A stretch of DNA of 64,000 nt from Myxococcales bacterium. GTDB taxonomy: Bacteria > Myxococcota_A > Polyangia > Palsa-1104 > JAEUJZ01. How positions within the stretch are numbered: the first letter of the stretch is position 1; every line of letters begins with the position of its first letter. The notes under the pieces were generated by a model, which made no database searches, had not been told where the DNA came from, and worked only from the letters and a program-made list of their open reading frames with translations. Shown piece after piece: positions 54,529-63,049 of this stretch. Position numbers and translations under genes: made by a program. The stretch spans positions 33,957-97,956 of the forward strand of contig JAEUJZ010000048.1 of the NCBI GenBank assembly GCA_016794505.1, in the 5' to 3' direction.

Positions 54529-55404
54529 ATGGATCTCAACGAAGCGATGTCGGCGCTGCAGGGATTTCAGAGTGAGACGTGCAAAAAGACGTATCTGCGG
54601 CACGGCGCGAAAGAGCCGCTGTTCGGCGTGCGCACCGGAGATCTGGGGACGCTGGCAAAGCGCATCCAGGTCGATCACGCCTTGGCCAAGGCGCTGATCA
54701 CGACGGGCAATGCCGACGCGCGGCTCTTGGGGTTCATGATCGCCGACCCCAGCAAGCTGGACGTGGCGACGGTGGAAGGCTGGCTGTCTTCCGCTGTGTG
54801 GCCGATGGACACGTATTACCTGGGTCAGCTTCTGGCGCGCAGCGCGATCTGGCAGGCGTGCATGGCGCGCTTCATGGCGCAGTCCGATGAATGGGTGCAG
54901 AGCGCCGGGTATTCGTTGCTGGCGCAGCGCCTGAAAGAGGAGCCCGAAAGCATCTCGGACGAGCTTGCGGCCAAGACGCTGGTCGTCATCGAAAAGGGCA
55001 TTCACAAGGCGAAGAACCGCGCTCGGTACAACATGAACACCGCGCTGATCGCCATCGGCACATACAAGCCGAGCCTGCGGCAGGCTGCGCTGGCTGCCGC
55101 CGAGCGCATCGGCCCGGTCGACGTCGATCACGGCGACACGGACTGCAAGACGCCGCTCGCCAGCGAGTACATCCGCAAGGCGGGGGCACACGCCGACCGC
55201 ATGGCCGAAAAGAAAGCCGCGAAGAAACCGGCCGCGACGAAGACGCCCACTGCGACGAAGAAACCGGCCGCGACGAAGAAGCCCTCTGCGACGAAGAAAC
55301 CGGCCGCGGCGAAGACGCCCGCCGCGACGAAGAAACCGGCTGCGATGAAGAAACCCGTCGACGCGAAGAAGCTGGCCGCGGCAAAGAAGGCCTCGGCTAG
55401 GTAA
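54529..55404 (+). CDS. AlkD-like DNA alkylation repair protein with H1-like Lys/Ala/Pro tail
   Basis: About 291 residues. Residues 1-215 form an AlkD-like HEAT-repeat domain (MSALQGFQSETCKKTYLRHGAKEPLFGVRTGDLGTLAKRI; LLGFMIADPSKLD; WLSSAVWPMDTYYLGQLLARS), the fold of alkylpurine DNA glycosylases. A block of KKPAATKK-type repeats (about 230-290; repeated at 55210-55390) ends the protein. It is like eukaryotic histone H1 or mycobacterial HupB tails and would bind DNA by charge. AlkD cleaves N3/N7-alkyl purines; the same fold also has non-enzymatic members, so activity needs checking. Next is a short inverted repeat, then convergent surE. Confidence 0.82.
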   Translation: MDLNEAMSALQGFQSETCKKTYLRHGAKEPLFGVRTGDLGTLAKRIQVDHALAKALITTGNADARLLGFMIADPSKLDVATVEGWLSSAVWPMDTYYLGQLLARSAIWQACMARFMAQSDEWVQSAGYSLLAQRLKEEPESISDELAAKTLVVIEKGIHKAKNRARYNMNTALIAIGTYKPSLRQAALAAAERIGPVDVDHGDTDCKTPLASEYIRKAGAHADRMAEKKAAKKPAATKTPTATKKPAATKKPSATKKPAAAKTPAATKKPAAMKKPVDAKKLAAAKKASAR

Positions 55405-55406
55405 AA

Positions 55407-55438
55407 TATCAATATAAATTGAATAAATGATATTGATA
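55407..55438. terminator. Bidirectional terminator-like inverted repeat
   Basis: TATCAATAT at 55407-55415 pairs with ATATTGATA at 55430-55438 (9-bp stem, 14-base loop) between the two convergent stops. The stem is AT-only, so a classic intrinsic terminator is uncertain; it may simply insulate the convergent genes. Confidence 0.35.
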
Positions 55439-55439
55439 A

Positions 55440-56207
55440 TTAAATGGCCGTAAAGCCCGTGAGCTGCCAGGTGGGTAAGGTCGATAGGACGTCGTGGTGG
55501 GTCAGATCCAAGGTCAGCGGCGTCACCGAGCCCAGGCCGCTGTGGACGGCAAATGCATCGGTGCCGGGGGGATCGTCGTTGGCCTGCGGCGGGCCGCCGA
55601 TCCAGTAATAGGTCACGCCGCGCGGATCGGTGCGGCTGTCGACGCGCTTGTGATAGTCGCGCTGGCCGAGGCGGGTCCACATGAAGTGGTGGCGTGGGAC
55701 CTCGGGGCGGACATGGGCCGGGCCGGGCAGGTTGACGTTGAGCACCGTGCCTTCGGGCAGGCGGTGACTCTGCGCGGCGCGCACCAAGGCATGCACCAGC
55801 GCCGCAGCCGGACCAAAGTCGACGCCGGGGCCGTAGCCCATCGACACGGCGATCGCCGGGATGTCGTGCAGCGCGGCCTCGACGGCGCCAGCAACGGTGC
55901 CGGAATAAAAGACGTCCGAGCCGAGGTTGTAGCCATGGTTGATGCCGGACACGACCAGATCCGGCGTCGGGCAGAGTTCGAAGATGCCCAGGTACACGCA
56001 GTCGGCCGGCGTGCCGCTTACGGCGTACCAGCCGGGCGCGACGCGATCGACGCGCAGCGGATCGTGCATGGTGAAGGCGTGTCCGGTGCAGCTTCGCTCG
56101 CGGTCCGGGGCGACGACGTAGACCGTCCCCAGATCGGACAGGCGCGAGGCCAAGACCGACAAGCCATCGGCCCGCACGCCATCGTCGTTGGTCAAAAGAA
56201 TGTTCAC
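55440..56207 (-). CDS. surE: 5'/3'-nucleotidase SurE
   Basis: A 255-residue nucleotidase that removes phosphate from nucleoside monophosphates and can act on short polyphosphate. The N-terminal metal site MNILLTNDDGVRADG is intact (Asp-Asp), with VVAPDRERSC and the SGINHGYNLGSDVFYSGTVAGA motif carrying the third ligand Asn/Ser residues. Length is normal. It is convergent with the AlkD-like gene. In many delta-proteobacteria surE lies next to pcm; here it stands alone, with an AT-rich stretch upstream. Confidence 0.95.
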   Translation of the reverse strand: MNILLTNDDGVRADGLSVLASRLSDLGTVYVVAPDRERSCTGHAFTMHDPLRVDRVAPGWYAVSGTPADCVYLGIFELCPTPDLVVSGINHGYNLGSDVFYSGTVAGAVEAALHDIPAIAVSMGYGPGVDFGPAAALVHALVRAAQSHRLPEGTVLNVNLPGPAHVRPEVPRHHFMWTRLGQRDYHKRVDSRTDPRGVTYYWIGGPPQANDDPPGTDAFAVHSGLGSVTPLTLDLTHHDVLSTLPTWQLTGFTAI

Positions 56208-56297
56208 CTGCGCAGCTTACTCAGCGGCTCGCCTAGGTCCAGCGTCTCGTGCGCGGCGCGGGCACTGTGCAGGGCCCGAGAAAGGATGCCTAATTAA

Positions 56298-56326
56298 ATA
56301 ATCTAGACATTAACAATAATTGACAA
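56298..56326 (-). promoter_or_regulatory. Possible sigma-70-like promoter for surE
   Basis: On the minus strand TTGTCA (56326-56321), a 17-base spacer and GATTAT (56303-56298) lie in an AT-rich patch about 90 bases upstream of the surE ATG. The -35 is near consensus; the -10 is poor. This is a guess from sequence only. Confidence 0.3.
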
Positions 56327-56383
56327 TTGGGCGCAATGTGTTGATTATTTATTTGCGAAGGAAGATCGCGATAGTTTTGTGTG

Positions 56384-57883
56384 TTAGGGGCCTTCGGGAA
56401 TGGGGATACGATAGATGTCAAAGCCGATCTGGCCGTGGACCACCTGTACGATCAGCTCGTTGCGACCGGGGACGCGCAGAAAGTCGCGGGCGCTGTCGAG
56501 AACCCAGCGCGCTTCGCGGGCATGTTCATCGATCAGGATCAGGCGGTTGTAGACGCCGCGGCCCGCCGCGTTGCTAATGGCCAGGACACGGCCGGGGGTG
56601 ACTTCCAGCCACTGTCGGACGTTCTTGGCCAAAAGCATCGGACGCTCGCTGTCCTGCGCCGCGATGCGGGCCGACATAAGCTCGCCGCTGCTGTCGGATC
56701 GCGCGGCGTTTTCCATCCAGCGCATGCGCGTCGGCTCAGCCTCGATGGACCACGTGGGGCGGCGGCCGCGGTTCATGAAGCGCCAGGTGCCAAGCCAGCC
56801 GTCCCCGATGCCGGCGCCATAGGTAAGCGGCGGGTCCGTCGAATGAACCAAGGCCCGACCGGGCCCCACCGCGAGCAGCTGACCAATCGGCCCGGCAAGT
56901 CGGCGCTGCGGCAAGAGGGGGTGGTCCACTTCATAGAGTCCGTCTTCGCGCAGGTACAAGACGGTGCCGCTGACCACGCGCAGGATGGCTGGGTTGCAGG
57001 CGGTGGCGTCGACGGTCTTGGCGGTCAGGCCTGGCAAGGACAGGCGCACCAAGCCGCGCTTGCCGCAGAAGAACAGCGAACGAGATCGGCTGTCCTGCAC
57101 CAGATCGCGATCAAAGGGTCCCAGCGCGCGATCGACCTCGGCCGTGGTGCGATGCGCCACGAGCTGGCCTTCGCCGTCTTGCGCAAAGAAGAACTCGCCG
57201 CGGGAATCGAAGAAGAAGCGTCCTTTGTCAAAGGCTTGCTTGGGATCGACCTCGGCCGGCAGCGGCAGTTCACGTTGGAAGCTGCCGTCGCTGCGGTACA
57301 GAAGAAACGTGCGCTTGTCGTTCTTGGCGGGGATGTATGCGAACACGACGTCGCCGCTTGCCGCCAGCAAGAGTCCGTCGCCCGGAGGCAGCTTGAACGC
57401 GCCGATCGGTGTGGCCTGGCCCGGTCGCTGGATGCGCAGACTGACCTCGGTCTTGCCGTCTTTGGGACGGGTCAGAAGGTACAGCGCCGTGCCGCCCTGC
57501 AGGATCTGGTCAGCGGTCCATGTCTCGATGGCGCCGTCTGCGATGCGCACGAGCCGCGTGGTATCGGGAAAGCTCTCGGGCGGCGGCCAGGTTTCGGGCT
57601 GGGCCTGCGGCATCACCACCCACAGATCGTCGCGGTCGGGCGTGGCGTCCACCCCTTGTATGAACGACGCGGCGCGCACCGGGCCCAGCCCGTCGTTGAG
57701 CGGCCGATACAGCGACGGAGGCACGGGATCGCCACGCAGCACCACATCCACGCCTGCTTCATCGAAGGTATAGGCGCAGCCCAAGAACCCCAGCGTCACC
57801 GCCGTCGCCACGGGGCCTAGCAGCGCAGCGATGCAGCGGAGCGAAGCGAGAAGCGTCAGGCTCTTGCGCAGGCAGCAGGACAT
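56384..57883 (-). CDS. Lipoprotein of unknown function, beta-propeller-like
   Basis: About 499 residues from the ATG at 57883 (MSCCLRKSLTLLAS) with a lipobox LGFLGC. The mature part consists of many short strands with the recurrent pattern of propeller blades (DDLWVVMPQ, TTRLVRIADGAIETWTADQ, GTALYLLTRPKDGKTEV, GDVVFAYIPAKNDKRTFLLYRSDGSF, SLFFCGKRGLVRLSLPG, LYLREDGLYEVDHP, YNRLILIDEHAREARWVLD). It looks like a six- or seven-bladed propeller but has no clear family motif. A large frame on the opposite strand (56381-57820) is a shadow. It lies 176 bases from surE. Confidence 0.75.
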   Translation of the reverse strand: MSCCLRKSLTLLASLRCIAALLGPVATAVTLGFLGCAYTFDEAGVDVVLRGDPVPPSLYRPLNDGLGPVRAASFIQGVDATPDRDDLWVVMPQAQPETWPPPESFPDTTRLVRIADGAIETWTADQILQGGTALYLLTRPKDGKTEVSLRIQRPGQATPIGAFKLPPGDGLLLAASGDVVFAYIPAKNDKRTFLLYRSDGSFQRELPLPAEVDPKQAFDKGRFFFDSRGEFFFAQDGEGQLVAHRTTAEVDRALGPFDRDLVQDSRSRSLFFCGKRGLVRLSLPGLTAKTVDATACNPAILRVVSGTVLYLREDGLYEVDHPLLPQRRLAGPIGQLLAVGPGRALVHSTDPPLTYGAGIGDGWLGTWRFMNRGRRPTWSIEAEPTRMRWMENAARSDSSGELMSARIAAQDSERPMLLAKNVRQWLEVTPGRVLAISNAAGRGVYNRLILIDEHAREARWVLDSARDFLRVPGRNELIVQVVHGQIGFDIYRIPIPEGP

Positions 57884-57972
57884 CGACGGAGAGTGTACAA
57901 ACCCTATCACGCGCGCTGTGCGTCGCTGCGCATCATTGACAGGTGGGACGTTGGCGCGCGACTCTTTTACGC

Positions 57973-58443
57973 GTGCATGTCTATATCATCCGCCATGGGC
58001 ACGCGATCGACGAAGGCCCCGGACTCAGCGACGAGAGCCGCTATCTGACGAAGAAGGGGCGCAAGACGGTTCGCGAGATCGGGCGCGTGCTGCGCGAGCT
58101 GGGCGTTGAGTTCGATGCCATCCTGACCAGCCCGCTGGTGCGCGCAGTGCAAACGGCTGAGCTGATCGCTGAGCGCACCGACTATGTCGATGTCATCGAG
58201 GCCTTGCCAGCGCTGGCTCCTGGGGTGCCGCCGCGTATCGCCGCGGCCGAGCTTGCATCGCGCGGTGTCCATGTCGCGGTGGTCGGGCACGAGCCTGGTC
58301 TGTCGATGCTGGGGGCCTATCTGACGGGCCGGCCGGCCTTTCCCCCGCTGCGCAAGGCACAGGTGAGCGCCGTGCAGGACGGCAAGCCACTGTGGATGAT
58401 CCACCCCGACACGCTGGAAAAAGATCGCCTACTGATCTCGTAA
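57973..58443 (+). CDS. sixA: SixA-like phosphohistidine phosphatase
   Basis: About 156 residues from a GTG at 57973 (MHVYIIRHGHAIDEG). Histidine phosphatase family: the catalytic His is in YIIRHGHA, the Arg in ILTSPLVRAVQTAELI, the second His in VAVVGHEPGLSMLGAYLTG. SixA removes phosphate from HPt domains of sensor kinases; in small-molecule pathways related proteins act on sugar phosphates. No sensor kinase is adjacent. The length and motif order fit SixA well. Confidence 0.9.
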   Translation: MHVYIIRHGHAIDEGPGLSDESRYLTKKGRKTVREIGRVLRELGVEFDAILTSPLVRAVQTAELIAERTDYVDVIEALPALAPGVPPRIAAAELASRGVHVAVVGHEPGLSMLGAYLTGRPAFPPLRKAQVSAVQDGKPLWMIHPDTLEKDRLLIS

Positions 58444-58482
58444 ACGCAGGCGGCGCGCGGGCAGCGCAAGTGGGCCGCGTGG

Positions 58483-59196
58483 CTATTCGCGGGGGGCGTG
58501 GCGCGCGGTGTCGTAGGTGCCAAAGACGCGATCCCACAGCGTCGTCGACACGCCGAAGCCGCAGTTGTGGTTGTCGAAGTGGTGACACAAGTGATGGCGA
58601 CGAGCGGTGCGCAGCCAGCTTGCAAACGGCGCCAGCCACTTGGCGCGCGGCGGACGCACGTGATGCGTCGCGAAGTGCGTGTAGTCATAGCCCAGGTAGC
58701 CCAGCGCAAACCCCGAGAAGGCTGCGTGGGCCACTGAGACGGGCAGCACGGCATGGAACAGCGCCACAAAGGCCACGGCCAAGGGGGCACTGATGATGGG
58801 CACCATAACCAGGCGATAAAAGTCGTCGGGGTACTGGTGGTGAATGCCGTGTGAGTAGAAATAGACGAACTTGCTGACGGCGTTCGACGGGCTTACGTGG
58901 AATACGAAGCGGTGCAGGACATACTCGGTGAATGTCCAGGTGAGGACGCCCAGAGCGCAGACTGCAACGAGCAGCGGCACGCTCAATCCCGCGCGCAGCG
59001 CCGAGTACGCCGAGTACGTGACCACCGGGCCATAGAGCAGAAGCGGCACGATGGGGTGTACGCGCGAGAAGAATTCCATGAAGCCGCTGTGGAACATGCG
59101 CGCTTCTTTGTTGCGGAAGACGGGATCTTCCTCGTCGGCCTCGTGGTAGTGCGGGGCGAGCTGTCCGACGTATTTTTCGACTCCTTGCATGGGCAT
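58483..59196 (-). CDS. Fatty acid hydroxylase / sterol desaturase family membrane protein
   Basis: About 237 residues from the ATG at 59196; a strong GGAGG lies 8 bases before it, favouring it over the ATG at 59235. Membrane-bound diiron hydroxylase with four helices and the histidine clusters LTWTFTEYVLHRFVFH, YSHGIHHQYPDD, YTHFATHH and RRHHLCHHFDNHNCGFG. The region HGIHHQYPDD...VMVPIISAPLA is characteristic of fatty acid 2-hydroxylases (Scs7/FAH), which make 2-hydroxy acyl chains of sphingolipids. No cytochrome b5 domain is present. This fits a sphingolipid-making myxobacterium. Confidence 0.9.
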   Translation of the reverse strand: MPMQGVEKYVGQLAPHYHEADEEDPVFRNKEARMFHSGFMEFFSRVHPIVPLLLYGPVVTYSAYSALRAGLSVPLLVAVCALGVLTWTFTEYVLHRFVFHVSPSNAVSKFVYFYSHGIHHQYPDDFYRLVMVPIISAPLAVAFVALFHAVLPVSVAHAAFSGFALGYLGYDYTHFATHHVRPPRAKWLAPFASWLRTARRHHLCHHFDNHNCGFGVSTTLWDRVFGTYDTARHAPRE

Positions 59197-59204
59197 GTAT
59201 GCAA

Positions 59205-59209
59205 CCTCC
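59205..59209 (-). promoter_or_regulatory. Shine-Dalgarno site deciding the hydroxylase start
   Basis: The minus strand reads GGAGG, 8 bases before the ATG at 59196. It decides against the upstream in-frame ATG at 59235. Confidence 0.6.
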
Positions 59210-59394
59210 AACGAAGCTACGGCCCCATCCTGCATGAAGCTCCGCGCCGTAGTCGAAAAAATTTCACGCAGTGTTTGCGCACTGTGCGACGGTCGAGTCG
59301 TTCGATCAGCAGAGGGCAGGGGACGAAGAAGAAGGCGATCGGTGGGCCAGAGACGACCGAAGGGGCGAGCAGCAGGCGCTGCGGAGACGACGCG

Positions 59395-60243
59395 CTAGGC
59401 GTTCTTGTTGAGGTGGACGCTGTGCTCGGCTGGCGTCGGGTAGCCGGCCTTGGTGAACTCCTCGGCGATGGCCTGCGTCATCGCGAAGTACACGGTCCAG
59501 TAGTCCTTGTCATGCGTGTAGCTGCGCACCAGAAGGACGGTGCCAGCCATGTTGAACTTGTCGATCTCGACCTGTGGCGCCGGATCCTTGAGGACCCCGG
59601 GAATCTGGGCGAGGCGGTTCTTGAGGCGGGCGATGGCGTCCTGCGGGTTTACGCCGTGCGCAAGCTGGGCGCCCATGTCGACGCGGCGATAGGGATTGGC
59701 GGAAAAGTTGACGATGTTGTCCGAGAACAGCTTGTTGTTGGCGACGTATACGCGAATGCCGTCGTCGGTGTTGATGGCGGTGACGAACAGGCCAAGCTCA
59801 TGCACGGCGCCGATGACGCCTGCGGCCGAGATGCGATCCCCGACCTTGAACGGCGAAAAGATGATCAGGAAGACGCCGGCCGCGAAGTTGGAAAGAAGTC
59901 CCGACCAGGCCATGCCAATGGCAACACCGGCTGCCGCCAGCACGCCGGCAAAGGTCGTAGTCTCGACGCCGAACACGCCCAAGATGGCGACCATGAGCAG
60001 GATCTGCAGGACCACGCCGAGCGTTGAGTCGAGGTAGCGCACCAGCGTCGCATCGACGTGCCGTAACTCGCTGGCGCGGCGAACCCCGCTGCGAATCCCC
60101 GAGATGATGATGCGGCCGACAATCCAAAGAACGATGGCGCCAATAAGCTTGGCGCCGACGGAAACGACCCATGGGCCGATGGCAGTCGTGACATTTTTAA
60201 CAAACTGTTCGATCTGGTCTGGGCTGATGGAACTGGTGCTCAT
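59395..60243 (-). CDS. mscS: Small-conductance mechanosensitive channel (MscS family)
   Basis: A 282-residue channel close in size to E. coli MscS (286). Three N-terminal helices lead to the pore helix TM3 with the Gly/Ala pattern FAGVLAAAGVAIGMAWSGLLSNFAAGVFLIIFSPF. The beta domain (VGDRISAAGVIGAVHELGLFVTAINTDDGIRVYVANNKLFSDNIVNFS) and the C-terminal alpha-beta domain are complete. It relieves turgor during osmotic downshock. It stands alone, with the divergent degenerate receiver-GAF gene about 190 bases away. Confidence 0.95.
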   Translation of the reverse strand: MSTSSISPDQIEQFVKNVTTAIGPWVVSVGAKLIGAIVLWIVGRIIISGIRSGVRRASELRHVDATLVRYLDSTLGVVLQILLMVAILGVFGVETTTFAGVLAAAGVAIGMAWSGLLSNFAAGVFLIIFSPFKVGDRISAAGVIGAVHELGLFVTAINTDDGIRVYVANNKLFSDNIVNFSANPYRRVDMGAQLAHGVNPQDAIARLKNRLAQIPGVLKDPAPQVEIDKFNMAGTVLLVRSYTHDKDYWTVYFAMTQAIAEEFTKAGYPTPAEHSVHLNKNA

Positions 60244-60433
60244 ACGGCTGACTCCTGGATGGGAAGAGGGTGTAGTCGGTAAGTGTCATCCATCGAGCAG
60301 GCCCGTGTCTAGCCGCCAGTGCCTTGTCCTCGCAGGTGGGCCGCTTGCCGAGCGGGAGACTCTCGGATGCTGCATAGCGCAGTGACGCGCACAGGACTGG
60401 CACGAATTGTTGCGTCGCCTGGCTGGCGTCACC

Positions 60434-61372
60434 ATGACGGGCATGAGTAAGCGCATCTTGCTGCTGTTTCAGGATGGCTCGGCGACGCAGGATCTTCTGC
60501 AGGCCATCGCGCTGCGCGGGTATCACGTCACGCTCTTTTCCGGCCTGCGCGGTGTCGTCGAGCGCGTGGTCTTGCAGCCCCCTGACTTGATCGTCATCGG
60601 CCTGGATCGCCCGGATGTCGATGGGCGGGATTTGGCTCGACTGATTCGCCGGGACGCACGCTGCGCCGCGGTGCCGATTGCGCTGTGTCTGCCCAGCCCA
60701 GAATCGGGTACGGCGCGGCTGCAGCTACTTGCGTTGGGTGCGCAAGGCATGGTGCGGCCCGAGGGCGGCGCAGCCAAGCTGATCTCAGACATCGAGGATC
60801 TGCTGCACCGTCGTCGCCCACTTTTGCCAAGCAACGAACAGGCGCGCTTGGCCAAGCTGCAGGATCTGTCGGTCCTAGATACGCCGCCGGATCCCGTGCT
60901 GGATGCCATCGTTGCGGCGGCATCGGCGATGGCCAGCGCCCCGATTGCACTGGTCAGCTTGGTCGATGCAGAGCGGCAGTGGTTCAAGGCCCGCGTCGGC
61001 CTAGATGCAACCGAGACACCGCGCGATCTCGCGTTCTGCGCGCATGCCATCCATGGCAGCGAGATCTTCGAAGTGCCGGACTCGCGAAAGGACGATCGGT
61101 TTGCGCAAAACCCGCTTGTGCAAGGGGCGCCGCACGTCCTCTTCTATGCGGGGGCGCCGCTTACGACCAGCGACGGATATGCCGTGGGAACGCTCTGTGT
61201 CATTGACCATGTGCCGCGACAACTGACCAGCGCCCAGCGCGAGAGCTTGGCGCATCTTGGGCGGGCCGTGACGCTGCTGCTTGAGCGGGGGACACGTCCG
61301 CGGCTGCCGGTTCAGCCGCCTCTGCATCCCCTGCGGTCGCGAACCAGCGAGCGCGCGATTCCGCGGCCCTAG
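60434..61372 (+). CDS. Degenerate receiver domain fused to a GAF domain
   Basis: About 312 residues. Residues 1-120 have the layout of a response-regulator receiver (KRILLLFQDGSATQDLLQAIALRGYHV; VERVVLQPPDLIVIGLDRPDVDG), but the phospho-acceptor Asp position is Gly (VIGLD) and the N-terminal acidic pair is reduced, so phosphorylation is doubtful. Residues about 140-290 are a GAF domain of the phytochrome-like type (LAKLQDLSVLDTPPDPVLDAI, ASAPIALVSLVDAERQWFKARVGL, ETPRDLAFCAHAI, RFAQNPLVQGAPHVLFYAGAPLTTSDGYAVGTLCVIDH). There is no output domain. It may bind a small molecule and act on partners through protein contacts. An ATG at 60443 is an alternative start. Confidence 0.85.
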   Translation: MTGMSKRILLLFQDGSATQDLLQAIALRGYHVTLFSGLRGVVERVVLQPPDLIVIGLDRPDVDGRDLARLIRRDARCAAVPIALCLPSPESGTARLQLLALGAQGMVRPEGGAAKLISDIEDLLHRRRPLLPSNEQARLAKLQDLSVLDTPPDPVLDAIVAAASAMASAPIALVSLVDAERQWFKARVGLDATETPRDLAFCAHAIHGSEIFEVPDSRKDDRFAQNPLVQGAPHVLFYAGAPLTTSDGYAVGTLCVIDHVPRQLTSAQRESLAHLGRAVTLLLERGTRPRLPVQPPLHPLRSRTSERAIPRP

Positions 61373-61513
61373 CTCGCACGGCCATCCGCTTTTGCTGGGC
61401 GTACGCGGCTCGACGGTCTGGATGGGTGGGGCGGTGCGGTTCTGGCCCTCTCGCTGAGGGGCACGTTTCGCGCATTGAACCGGCATATCCGTGGGCGGTA
61501 TAGTTAAGTCACT

Positions 61514-63049
61514 GTGCCCACAGATGATCCCAGCGCCGACGGGCGGGCTGCGGCAGGGGTGATCCCAGATCCGCGGGCCCGTGTCTGTGCGGCCTGTGAC
61601 TATCGGGCAGAGCTTGCGGCCGAGCAGTTCTGTCCGCGCGACGGCGCCTATCTGGTGACCTTGGCCGACCTCCATGCGGCCGAGCACGACCCGCTCATGG
61701 GACGGCGTATCGCAGACTTTGCGATCGTGGCGCGCATCGGCAGCGGCGGCATGGGGACGGTGTACCGGGCCATCCAGATCGGCATGGAGCGGACGGTGGC
61801 CCTCAAGGTCCTGCGGTCCGGGCTGACCGACGATCCGCAGGTGGTGCAGCGCTTCCTGCAAGAGGCCCGCGCAACGGCTCGGCTGCAGCACCGCAACCTG
61901 GCCATCACGTACACAAGTGGCAGCACGCCCGACGGCCTGTTCTACATCGCGATGGAGCATATCGGCGGTGGCTCGCTCGCTGACTTGATCGAGCGCTCAT
62001 GGGTCAAGAGCGAGCGCGGCAGCACATATACGCTGGAACAGTCGCGGGCCCTGCGCCTGTTCTGTCAGGTGGTCGCGGCGCTGGCCCAGGCCCATCGTCT
62101 GGGGATCGTGCATCGGGACTTGAAGCCCGACAATGTGCTGCTCTGCGACGATGAAGACGAGGGCGAGCAGGCCAAGGTCGTCGACTTCGGCATCGCCAAG
62201 ATCTTGCAGGGGCCCGATGGCAGGAGCGGCCTGGTCAAGACCGACGCCAACACCAACTTGGGCACAGCCTTGTACATGGCGCCTGAGCGATTCGGCGGGG
62301 CTCCCGGCGATCCGCGAATGGATGTGTATTCGCTGGGGCTGCTTTTGCATGAGCTTTTGACCGGTCTTCTGCCGTTTGCGACGCGCTACGAAGATCGCGA
62401 AATACCGACGGTGCTTCTGCACAAGCGGCTGACTAGCGATGTTCCGGCGCTGTCGATGGGTCAGCAGATCTCGGTACAGCTCTCGATGCTGCACGCAGAT
62501 CTACTGCAGCGCGATCCACTGCGCCGTCCGGCCCACGCAGGCGATGTCCGCACCCGCCTGCGCGATGTGCCTGAGCTTGTGGCGCTGATGCTGCCCGAGA
62601 TCTCGGGGCGCCTATCGATAGCCAGCAATCCGCCGCGTGAGCTTGCGCGCCCCGATGGGTCGGGGCCCCAGCCGCAGGCACAGACGCCGCCAAGCTCGAT
62701 CCGATCGACTCCAGGGATCCCGACGCCTTCGCCGCGCTCTGGAACGCCAGCGCTGCCGCCTGCCCGATCCAGCACCCCATCTTCGGGTTCTTTTCCTGGA
62801 CCTGGTTCGGGTCCAGGTCCTATACCGGGACCGGGGGCCAGCCCAGCTGCTGCGGTGTCGGTGATCTCGTCGGGGCAGTCGGCGACTCCAGTGCCGGCGC
62901 GTGGTGCATCGAGCCGAGACAAGAGCGACAGCAGCACAGCCAACCTAGCCGTCGGGCAGCGGGGCGGGCTACGTCTGTCGCTGACCTCGTGGCTGCTGAT
63001 CGGCTGCGCGATCCTCTTGGTGCTGCTGGTGCTGCTAGTTCTTTGGTGA
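61514..63049 (+). CDS. Transmembrane Ser/Thr kinase with zinc-ribbon-like N-terminus
   Basis: A 511-residue kinase. A short N-terminal Cys cluster (CAACDY at 25-30 and FCPRDG at 39-44) resembles the zinc-ribbon lead of other myxobacterial kinases. The catalytic domain is complete: Gly-rich loop GSGGMG, Lys98 (VALKVL), HRDLKPDNVLL, DFGIAKI, and GTALYMAPERF as the activation end. A Pro/Gly/Ser-rich linker (repeats of SGPGPIPGPG type at 62770-62850) leads to a C-terminal membrane helix (WLLIGCAILLVLLVLLVLW). The 3' end overlaps the convergent mlaC-like gene by 15 bases. The start is a GTG at 61514. Confidence 0.92.
   Translation: MPTDDPSADGRAAAGVIPDPRARVCAACDYRAELAAEQFCPRDGAYLVTLADLHAAEHDPLMGRRIADFAIVARIGSGGMGTVYRAIQIGMERTVALKVLRSGLTDDPQVVQRFLQEARATARLQHRNLAITYTSGSTPDGLFYIAMEHIGGGSLADLIERSWVKSERGSTYTLEQSRALRLFCQVVAALAQAHRLGIVHRDLKPDNVLLCDDEDEGEQAKVVDFGIAKILQGPDGRSGLVKTDANTNLGTALYMAPERFGGAPGDPRMDVYSLGLLLHELLTGLLPFATRYEDREIPTVLLHKRLTSDVPALSMGQQISVQLSMLHADLLQRDPLRRPAHAGDVRTRLRDVPELVALMLPEISGRLSIASNPPRELARPDGSGPQPQAQTPPSSIRSTPGIPTPSPRSGTPALPPARSSTPSSGSFPGPGSGPGPIPGPGASPAAAVSVISSGQSATPVPARGASSRDKSDSSTANLAVGQRGGLRLSLTSWLLIGCAILLVLLVLLVLW

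Noticed and set aside
55210..55390. Tandem-repeat array near the end of the AlkD-like gene as a possible CRISPR or satellite
   Set aside because: The repeats are in frame and encode the Lys/Ala/Pro tail; there are no spacers.
56381..57820. Long plus-strand frame opposite the propeller-like lipoprotein
   Set aside because: The minus-strand frame has a signal peptide and lipobox; the plus frame lacks a plausible start and shows shadow composition.
58897..60027. Plus-strand frame opposite the fatty acid hydroxylase and mscS genes
   Set aside because: Both minus-strand genes have clear family motifs; this frame crosses the intergenic gap between them.
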